Position numbers and translations under genes: made by a program. Shown piece after piece: positions 42,846 through 64,000 of a stretch of DNA of 64,000 nt (within the stretch, counting starts at the first letter, position 1; every line of letters begins with the position of its first letter). Source of the DNA: Archangium lansingense. Its GTDB lineage: Bacteria; Myxococcota; Myxococcia; Myxococcales; Myxococcaceae. A model generated the notes under the pieces. That model did no database searches. It was not told the origin of the DNA and was given only the letters and a program-made list of their open reading frames with translations. The stretch covers positions 9,036,501 to 9,100,500 of the forward strand of contig NZ_JAPNKA010000001.1 of NCBI RefSeq assembly GCF_026626635.1, in the 5' to 3' direction.

Positions 42846-44276
42846 ATGCACGAGAACGAGGAGGTTCGAGGTTGGGGGGAGTCCACGGCGGGCCACAGCC
42901 TGGTCCACCGGGTGGAGGGCGTGGCGCAGCTGGCCGAGCTGATGACGGCGGCGGGTGGGCGTGGGGAGACGGTGGCCTTTCGCGGCGGAGGGCGGAGCTA
43001 CGGCGACGCGGCCCTGAACACCGGGGGAGCCATCGTCGAGCTGGGACGGCTGGATCGCATCCTGGAGTTCGACAGCACGGAGGGCCTCTCGCGGGTGGAA
43101 CCCGGCGTCACCGTGGCGGCCCTGTGGCGCAAGAGCATCGCCCACGGCTTCTGGCCGTACGTCGTGCCCGGCACCATGCACGTCACCATCGGTGGCGCGC
43201 TGTCCATGAACATCCATGGGAAGAATCAGTACAGGGTCGGCTCCTTCGGCGAGTACGTCCGCTCCTTCCGCCTGCTGACGCCCTCGGGCCAGGAGCTGCG
43301 CTGCAGCCGCACCGAGAACGCCGACATCTTCCACGCCGCCATCGGAGGAATGGGACTGCTCGGGTGCATCCTCGAGGTCGAGCTCCAGCTCAAGCGCGTG
43401 TCCTCCGGGCGGCTCCTCGTGCAGGCGCGCAGCGTGCGGGACCTCGGGGAGGCGATGCAGGCGCTCGATACCTCCCAGGCCGATTCGGACTACATGGTGG
43501 GTTGGATTGACTGCTACGCGCGCGGCGCCCGCCTCGGTCGAGGACTCCTGCATCTGGCGCAGCACGTCCCCGCCGAACAGAGCCCCGATCCCTTCCTCGC
43601 CCCCGAGCGGCAGGATGTCCCCGGACGGGCCTTTGGCGTGGTTCCGCTAGCCTGGCTGTGGCCTGGCCTCTGGCTGACCGTGCACGGCAGAGCGATGCGC
43701 TGGGTCAACATGGCCAAGTTCTACGCCGGCATCCGTGAGGCCAGCCGCCCGGCGCATCTGCAGACACATGGCGCGTTCCACTTCCTGCTCGACTACGTGC
43801 CGGGATGGAAGCGGGCCCTGCTTCCGGGTGGGCTGCTGCAGTTCCAGCCCTTCGTCCCCAAGGAGCAGGCCGCCGCTGTCTACACGCACATCCTGGAGCG
43901 CTGCCAGCGCGAGGGGCTCGTCCCGTACCTCGGGGTGCTCAAGCGCCACCGGCCGGCTCCGTTCCTGATGAGCTACTACGTCGATGGGTACTCGCTGGCG
44001 CTCGACTTCTCCGTGACCGGCTCCAACCGCGAGCGCCTGTGGAAGCTCTCCCGGGAGTTGGCGGACCACGTGCTCGCCCACGGCGGGCGCTTCTACTACG
44101 CGAAGGACTCCATCCTCACCGCGGAGCAGTTCCGCGCCAATCACGCACCGGGAGCCATCGAGCAGTTCCTGGCGCTCAAGGCGAGACTGGATCCGAACAA
44201 TGTTCTCCAGACGGACCAGTGGCGCAGGCTGACAACCCCCGCTCAAGGCTCACCTCTGCTCGCTCGCGCCATTTGA
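42846..44276 (+). CDS. FAD-binding oxidoreductase, DprE1-like
   Basis: 476 residues of the FAD-linked oxidase (PCMH-type) superfamily. The FAD domain has AFRGGGRSYGDAALNTGG and VPGTMHVTIGGALSMNIHGKNQY. The C-terminal YYAKDSILTAEQFRANH and LDPNNVLQTDQWRRL align well with decaprenylphosphoryl-beta-D-ribose oxidase DprE1, including the Lys of AKDS that acts in catalysis there. The GAFGNH-type loop also matches (GSFGEYV). In mycobacteria DprE1 works with the reductase DprE2, but no partner is seen here, so the substrate is open. Start ATG 42846 is a choice; the frame extends upstream with no recognisable content. Confidence 0.82.
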   Translation: MHENEEVRGWGESTAGHSLVHRVEGVAQLAELMTAAGGRGETVAFRGGGRSYGDAALNTGGAIVELGRLDRILEFDSTEGLSRVEPGVTVAALWRKSIAHGFWPYVVPGTMHVTIGGALSMNIHGKNQYRVGSFGEYVRSFRLLTPSGQELRCSRTENADIFHAAIGGMGLLGCILEVELQLKRVSSGRLLVQARSVRDLGEAMQALDTSQADSDYMVGWIDCYARGARLGRGLLHLAQHVPAEQSPDPFLAPERQDVPGRAFGVVPLAWLWPGLWLTVHGRAMRWVNMAKFYAGIREASRPAHLQTHGAFHFLLDYVPGWKRALLPGGLLQFQPFVPKEQAAAVYTHILERCQREGLVPYLGVLKRHRPAPFLMSYYVDGYSLALDFSVTGSNRERLWKLSRELADHVLAHGGRFYYAKDSILTAEQFRANHAPGAIEQFLALKARLDPNNVLQTDQWRRLTTPAQGSPLLARAI

Positions 44277-44282
44277 GGGGAA

Positions 44283-44368
44283 TGCACGAGCCGGGGATCG
44301 AACCCGGACGGCCCCTTCGGGCCAGCGGATTTTAAGTCCGCTGCGTCTGCCAGTTTCGCCACTCGTGC
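44283..44368 (-). tRNA. tRNA-Leu (anticodon TAA)
   Basis: Type II tRNA with acceptor GCACGAG/CTCGTGC, D-arm TGGCGAAACTGGCA, anticodon arm GCGGA-CTTAAAA-TCCGC (anticodon TAA), long variable arm TGGCCCGAAGGGGCC and T-arm CCGGGTTCGATCCCCGG. CCA is not encoded. Confidence 0.95.
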
Positions 44369-44645
44369 GTCAGCCCCTCTCGTGTACTGACTTCGCCCCA
44401 CTCTGCGCAAGAGGCTCCCCTGCCAGATCGTCCTCGATTCCGGAAGTTCCTGTCTCCCCCAGCCCCAAGCCCTCGGGCCATGGGTTTTCAGGGGTGCGCA
44501 TGGAGTCCCACTTTCGCGCAGGATAGATTTCTCCTCCACCTGGCAGGCGAGCCTTTCAGCATGAGCGCGAACGAACTTCCCTTGGCCTCCTAGGCCCGGC
44601 GCCTGGAGCCGTCCGCCGTCATCCGCCAGGGGTAGACGCCCCGGC

Positions 44646-46453
44646 TCAGCGGTAGCGAGACGCCTGCAGCTCGTACATCGTCGCGTAGTTCCCGCCGCTC
44701 GCGAGGAGCTGCTCATGGTGGCCCTCCTCGATGATCTTCCCATCCTTGAGGACGAGGATCCGATCGGCCATCCGCACCGTCGAGAACCGGTGGGAGATCA
44801 GCAGCGCCATCTTCCCCGCCGTCAGCTCGCCGAAGCGGTTGAAGACGTCCAGCTCGGCGCGCGCATCGAGCGCTGCCGTCGGCTCATCCAAGACAAGCAA
44901 CTGTGCATCGCGCATGTACGCCCGCGCGAGCGCGATCTTCTGCCACTCGCCGCCCGAGAGATCCACGCCCCCCTCGAAGCGCCGGCCGAGCATCTGGTCG
45001 TATCCACTCGGTAGGCGGTCCACCACCGTGTTGGCCAGGCTCTTGTGTGCCGCCTGCTCGATGAGCGCGCGCTCGCCCTGCTGCTCGATACGGCCCACGG
45101 CGATGTTGTCCGCCGCCGTCATCTCGTAGCGGGCGAAGTCCTGGAAGATGACCCTACCTCGTGCCACAGGTCGTCGGTGTCGTACTCGCGCAGATCCACA
45201 CCATCGAGGAGGATCTGCCCCTCGGTGGGATCATAGAGGCGCATCATGAGCTTCACGATCGTCGTCTTGCCCTGGCCGTTCTCTCCGATGAGGGCGATAC
45301 GCTCGCCCGGTGCCAGCCGGAAGCTCGCCCCCTTGAGGACGGGCTGCGGGCGGCCAGGGTAGGCGAAGGTGACGTCGCGGAACTCGAAGCCCTGGCGGAT
45401 GGGCCGAGGAACCTTGAGCGCCCTTGGACCCGACTGGATGGCCGGCTTCACCGCGAAGAACGCGAGCATGTCGTGGACGTACAACGCCTGATCCGCGATG
45501 CCCACCGCGGTGGAGAACATGTCCTGGATGTTGCGGTTGGCACCCGCGATGGCACCCGCCAGGAAGGTCAGCTCACCCACGCTCAGTTCGCCGCGCGCCG
45601 CCTTGTACACGGCGAACGCGTAGGCACCGTAGTAGCCCAGCGAGCCGAGGAGCGACAGCAGCGAGAGGCCTCGGAACGCGCGTCCGAAGTGCGCGACCAC
45701 GTCCTCTAGGATCTCCCCCGAGAGCTTCTCGTAGCGGCGCATCAGGAAGGGACTCAGACCGAAGATCTTCAGCTCCTTGGCGCTCTCCCTGCTCGCACCG
45801 AGCTGTCTCAGGTAGTCGAGCTCACGCCGCTTGGGCGTGTGCCGGAAGTTCATCGCGTAGAACTCTGCGCCGAAGCGGCCCTCGACGAGCGCCGCGGGCA
45901 CCAGGCAGAGGATGATGAACAAGAGGATCCACGGGGAGAACACCAGGATGCCCACGCACAGGCTCGCCACGGTGACTATCTGCTGCAGGAAGCGGGCGAC
46001 CGCCTCGACCATGACGAGCCGATCGGTGGCCTGCACGCGCGCCCGCTCTAGCCGGTCATGGAAGGAGGGATCCTCGTAGGTCGCGAGATCCAACTGCGAG
46101 GCATGCTCGATCAGCCGCAGGCTGACGTGACGGACGTACCGCTCGGCGAGCACGACATTGAGGTAGACGATGGAGCGGGCAAGGATGCCCCCCAGCGCCG
46201 CGAGGGCGAACTCCAGGCCGACCAGCTCCCACAGGTGCTGGGTCATGCCCTGCCCCGCCGTCGTCCCGCTCACCACGGCATCGACAATCCACCGCGCCAC
46301 CACCAGCACCGCCACTGGCACCAGCGCCGCGACCGAGCGCAGCACGAGGTTGGCCAGCACCGTTCCGGGACCGGAATCCCAGACCATGCGCAGCACCGGC
46401 AGGATGTTCTTGAGCGAGGCCACACGCCCCTGGGGTTGGGACTGCTCCATCAT
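44646..46453 (-). CDS. ABC transporter, fused permease-ATPase exporter, frameshifted as sequenced
   Basis: About 602 residues when joined. A six-helix exporter domain covers 1-330 (VLANLVLRSVAALVPVAVLVVARWIVDAV, LCVGILVFSPWILLFIILCLVPAALV). In the ATPase, Walker A is IGENGQGKTT, the signature LSGGEWQKIALARAY, Walker B LLVLDEPTAALDA and the switch His LLISHRFSTVR. The frame breaks after DTDDLWHEVG at about 45155: one G missing from a GGG run turns VIFQDF into noise, and the rest continues in another frame. ATG 46453 overlaps the stop of the NdvB-like gene (ATGA). Cyclic beta-glucan synthases are often paired with an ABC exporter (NdvA/ChvA), so glucan export is plausible. The sequence itself is not closely NdvA-like and peptide or lipid export cannot be excluded. 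Confidence 0.82.
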
Positions 46454-49400
46454 GGGGTGAAGTCCTTCGTCTCGTAGACCAGCCCCTCGACCCATCCTGT
46501 CTGCCAGTGCTGGTGGAAATGCTGAACCAGGACGTCGTCACACGTCAGGTTGGCCACTGCCGCGAGGGACATGGCCTGATCCCTCGGCCCACTCGCACCG
46601 GCCTCCGCCGCACGCCGCAGGTCCGCGAGCGCACGCTCGGGCCGGAAGCGCAGCGCGAGCGCGGAGAGATGCGGCGCGGCCGGAGCCGGAGGAAGGCCCG
46701 CGTCAACCGTGGCGAGCGCCGCCTGCGAGAGCAACGTCGCCGGGGGGAACCAGAGGAACAGGGTGGGCAGCAGTTGCTCGGCGAGCGCATCGTGCCCGAC
46801 GGTGGCAGCGCCCGCCGCGCGCAGCCGCTGGTCCGACTCCGTGAGCGCCACCCAATGCCGCAGGGGAATCTGCCTCCGCGCGATCGCCACGAAACCGGCC
46901 AGCATCGCCCCCGAGGTGAGCTGCCCGTGGTGCGCTCCGTCGAGCGACTGGGACTCAACGTCGTAGCCGGTGTGGAACAGCTCGGCCGCGGAATCATAGA
47001 GGAACGCGAAGTCCATCCCCTCGCGCTGCTCCCGCGCCCGCGCCTCGGCTTGTCCGAGCCGCGCCAGCAACTCCTCCTCCGAGGTGGCCCCACGCGAGGC
47101 CTGCAGCCCCCGCTCGACGACCACGAGCGCCGCGGCCAGTACACCGCTCTCCGCCGTGGAGATACGCCGGGGCCCCACCGGCCGCCGCTCCGCCGCGTCA
47201 TACCGCGCGAACGGATGCCCACGATGGCGCTCCAGGCCCGCGACGGTGGCCAGGGACTCGCCGAGCCGGGACACGAGATCCTCGAGTGCGAGGTAGCCCA
47301 GGTGGTACGCGCTCAACGGCGCCACCAGCCAGAGGGCGAGATCCGTCGGAGTGAGCTCCGCCGTGCGGGGCAGCTCCCGGCCGGTCGGATCCATCCGCGC
47401 GTACTGCTCCCAGGCACCACGAGCCAGGGCCTGGAGAACGTCGCGCTCCGGCATCACCACCGGAGCGGAGGCGCGCATACTCCGGGAAGGCAGCACCACG
47501 AGGGGAATCCAGACGAGGAGCAGCGGACTGGCCCAGGGCAGCGCCCCCGGGTTGAACACGGCCAGGGCACCGCCAATGCCGAGTGCCAACACAACAGCGC
47601 CCCACACCTCGGGGAACACGAGCAGGGAGCGAAGCCCGCCACCCTCACGGCTCGACTGGGCGTGTGTCGTCCAATCCAGCATCCGGCGCCTGTCGAACGC
47701 GAGCCGGTACAGGGTGCGGCCGATGGCATCGAGCGAGAGGGCGGTGAGCGGAAGGAGGCGCTCGAGCTGAATGAAGGCGTCCATGAGGATGGCCGGGATC
47801 GAGCCGGCCAGGTAGCGCAGGCCGTTGAGAACGGACCGGGAGCGCCATCCCATGACGAGCGTGCCTGACACGGTGGCGACCAGCGCGCGGCGGCAGATCC
47901 ACAGCAGCGCCCCGAGCGACCAGGCCCACACGCTGCTGCTCGGAAGACACAGCCACCCGTAGACGATCGCGAAGAGCGACAACGGGGTGCCGAGGCTCTG
48001 GCGGAGATCCTTCAGCAGGTTCCAGCGATCGTACAGGGACAGGGTGTTCGCAACGAGGCGGCCCTCGCGCGTAGGCACCCAGGGAAGAATCCACGGCAGC
48101 AGTTGCCAGTCGCCTCGAATCCAGCGGTGGTTGATGCGGCAGAAGCTCTGGAAGCTCTTCGGGCGGCTCTCGAACAACGTGGCGTCGTGAACGAACGCGA
48201 CGCGCGTGTACATGCCCTCGAGCTTGTCGTGGCTGAGGATGGCGTTCTCGGGAATCCGGCCCTCGAGGCTGCGCGTGAACGCGGCCACGTCGTAGAGGCC
48301 CTTCCCATAGAACTGGCCGGTGGCGAAGAGGGACTGATGCAGGGAACCCGGGCTTGGGATGAAGAAGTTCTTGCGATCCCGGGCGATGGACACGGACCAG
48401 CCCCCCGAAGCCAGCCACTGCGCCCGGGAGGGCCCATCCTCAATGTGCGGCTGGAGGAGCGAATAGCCCGCGCTCACCCGCCGGCCGGACGCGTCGAACC
48501 GGGCCTGATTCAACGGGTGGTGGAGCGTAGCGACCATCCGGGCGGCGTGGCCGGGCAGCAGGTGCGTATCCGCATCGAGCGTGAGGATGTAACGAATGGA
48601 GTGCAGGGCCTCGGGTACGGTGCCCATGTAGCTGGTGTCACGAGCACCCAGCAGCAGCTGGTTGAACTCCTCGAGCTTTCCGCGCTTGCGCTCCCAACCC
48701 ATCCAGCGGCCCGCGACGGGGTTCCACCGCCGCTCGCGGTGGAAATAGAAGAAACGCGGCTGCACGGAGTAGCCGTGTCGCGCGTTGAGCTCGCGGATGC
48801 CCCGCTCCAGCCGCTCGAGCAGCTCGCGTTCGGCCGGCAGCTCCTTCTCCGGAGCGTCGCGGAAGTCCGTCAGCAGAGCGAACAACAGGTGGGGATCGAC
48901 ATTGCCCAGGTAGTTGATCTCCAGCTTGCGCAGCTGGGCCTCGATGTCCTCGGCACTCGAGATGAGCAGCGGCGTGATGACCAGAGTCCTGGCGTCACGC
49001 GCAAACACCCCTTCGGGCTCCAGCCTCGGAAGCGGCTCCGGAGCAGGCATGAGGTGCAGGAGTATCAGGTCGACGTTGTCGTTGAAGCAGTCGAAGAAGG
49101 GGGACGCGAGGAGGACCACCAGGAAGAAGCGATGGACCGACGCCACCCCATGCGCGGCGAGCAAGCGCTCCAATCCGATGAGCGCGAGCACCGTGAGCAC
49201 GGAGAGTGCGCCGACATAGATGCCCCTGGCGTGCCGCCGCAGAGTCCGGGCGGCGCGCTTCGTCCAGGGGACACGGCAGCCCAGACGGGCTTCGAGTTGA
49301 ACTCGCCCCTCAGCGATCAACCAGGCGCCGACGTGGTGCCCTCGAGGCTCACTGGCACCGTGCTCCTCGCTAAGGCGGATCGCCTCCTGTGCGACCGCGG

Positions 49401-49530
49401 TGGGCGTCTGCCCCGACCACTCCGCCAACTCCTGGCATGCCCGCCGGTACCGTTCGCGAGTGGTCTCGTCCATCGCGGCGTACACCCCCGCGGGATCTCG
49501 TTCGAGGATCGGGTCGAGCTCTCGAGTCAT
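46450..49530 (-). CDS. NdvB-like glycosyltransferase (GT84), shortened
   Basis: 1026 residues. The N-terminus (DPAGVYAAMDETTRERYRRACQELAEWSG) and the GT84 domain (LVITPLLISSAEDIEAQLRKLEINYLGN, LTLDADTHLL, CRINHRWIRGDWQLL) match cyclic beta-1,2-glucan synthases. About seven membrane helices lie in two groups, and after about residue 840 comes part of the glycoamylase-like region (MDFAFLYDSAAELFHTGYDVESQSLDGAHHGQL, LAGFVAIARRQIPLRHWVAL). NdvB is about 2800 residues; here the rest of that region and the GH94 phosphorylase domain that trims and closes the chain are missing. The product may therefore be linear or of different length. Start ATG 49530 has no clear ribosome site; the frame extends upstream. 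Confidence 0.8.
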   Translation of the reverse strand: MTRELDPILERDPAGVYAAMDETTRERYRRACQELAEWSGQTPTAVAQEAIRLSEEHGASEPRGHHVGAWLIAEGRVQLEARLGCRVPWTKRAARTLRRHARGIYVGALSVLTVLALIGLERLLAAHGVASVHRFFLVVLLASPFFDCFNDNVDLILLHLMPAPEPLPRLEPEGVFARDARTLVITPLLISSAEDIEAQLRKLEINYLGNVDPHLLFALLTDFRDAPEKELPAERELLERLERGIRELNARHGYSVQPRFFYFHRERRWNPVAGRWMGWERKRGKLEEFNQLLLGARDTSYMGTVPEALHSIRYILTLDADTHLLPGHAARMVATLHHPLNQARFDASGRRVSAGYSLLQPHIEDGPSRAQWLASGGWSVSIARDRKNFFIPSPGSLHQSLFATGQFYGKGLYDVAAFTRSLEGRIPENAILSHDKLEGMYTRVAFVHDATLFESRPKSFQSFCRINHRWIRGDWQLLPWILPWVPTREGRLVANTLSLYDRWNLLKDLRQSLGTPLSLFAIVYGWLCLPSSSVWAWSLGALLWICRRALVATVSGTLVMGWRSRSVLNGLRYLAGSIPAILMDAFIQLERLLPLTALSLDAIGRTLYRLAFDRRRMLDWTTHAQSSREGGGLRSLLVFPEVWGAVVLALGIGGALAVFNPGALPWASPLLLVWIPLVVLPSRSMRASAPVVMPERDVLQALARGAWEQYARMDPTGRELPRTAELTPTDLALWLVAPLSAYHLGYLALEDLVSRLGESLATVAGLERHRGHPFARYDAAERRPVGPRRISTAESGVLAAALVVVERGLQASRGATSEEELLARLGQAEARAREQREGMDFAFLYDSAAELFHTGYDVESQSLDGAHHGQLTSGAMLAGFVAIARRQIPLRHWVALTESDQRLRAAGAATVGHDALAEQLLPTLFLWFPPATLLSQAALATVDAGLPPAPAAPHLSALALRFRPERALADLRRAAEAGASGPRDQAMSLAAVANLTCDDVLVQHFHQHWQTGWVEGLVYETKDFTP

Positions 49531-49825
49531 GGAAGAAGACACGAAGACCAGCTTGCCATACCCCTGCGCGCCCACTCCATGAGGGGGGATGCTTTTCCCT
49601 GACGCGGCCCGCCGACGCGTCGCGGTGCAAAAGCACCACGGATGTAGCAGCGATACCACAGCACTTGGGTGGCACGAGACCAGAGGTCAGGTCGCCCGCC
49701 AGGACATGAGGCAAGCATCCTTCTCATGACAACGCGGGCACTGTTACCATCGCACGCTCGCAGAGTGGGCTGGGTTGACCCCATCTGGACTCCCAAGCCC
49801 GCGCAAAAGCCCCCCGACTCCGCCT
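49531..49825. other. Divergent promoter region between NdvB-like gene and NRPS
   Basis: 295 bases without a credible gene. No clear -35/-10 pair or sigma54 site was recognised; promoters for both directions must lie here. Confidence 0.4.

Positions 49826-64000
<14,175 letters not shown>

Overview
This is a high-GC window from a myxobacterium, probably of the Cystobacter/Archangium/Stigmatella group. The signs are a 1910-residue Ser/Thr kinase fused to an ATPase and a histidine kinase, several PAS/GAF histidine kinases, many lipoproteins, a secreted collagenase and a giant NRPS that runs off the right edge. The organism is inferred from gene content and codon bias only.

Left part (1-9.5 kb): an exported cupin fused to a carboxymuconolactone-decarboxylase-like protein faces a LysR regulator with an internal deletion. 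A polysaccharide deacetylase follows, split by a 110-bp inverted-repeat element (MITE). Then come a rhodanese, a PAS-AraC regulator and a secreted M9 collagenase.

7.9-14 kb: a complete six-gene trans-4-hydroxy-L-proline operon on the minus strand, converging on the collagenase. It encodes an epimerase, a three-subunit D-hydroxyproline dehydrogenase, a deaminase and a ketoglutarate-semialdehyde dehydrogenase. Together these genes would cut collagen outside the cell and burn its hydroxyproline to 2-oxoglutarate.

14.2-26.6 kb: an AlkD-like repair protein, a lipoprotein, two related sensor kinases, a YceD protein without rpmF beside it, and an envelope TPR protein with a lipoprotein.

26.6-39.1 kb: a phosphate-starvation island. 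Order: phoB, phoR (frameshifted), metallophosphoesterase, sixA, a second phoB-like regulator, phosphate porin, pstS, pstC, pstA, pstB, phoU, a GT21-like lipid glycosyltransferase and a second metallophosphoesterase. Direct-repeat Pho boxes with an 11-bp period (about CGTCAC-N5-TGTCAC) precede phoB, the second regulator, the porin and pstC. Weaker versions precede the glycosyltransferase and the last phosphoesterase.

39.1-46.5 kb: a CheY-like protein, a CorC/CNNM protein (frameshifted), a zinc alcohol dehydrogenase, tRNA-Arg(CCG), a DprE1-like FAD oxidase, tRNA-Leu(TAA) and an ABC exporter (frameshifted). The exporter overlaps a shortened NdvB-like glucan synthase (46.5-49.5 kb).

49.8-64 kb: one uninterrupted frame encodes a lipopeptide NRPS: FAAL-ACP-C-A(Ser)-PCP-E-C-A-PCP-C-A-PCP-E, open at the window edge. 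A REP-like palindrome is translated in frame inside its third module. Three single-base frameshifts in short G/C runs (phoR, corC, ABC exporter) may be sequencing errors.
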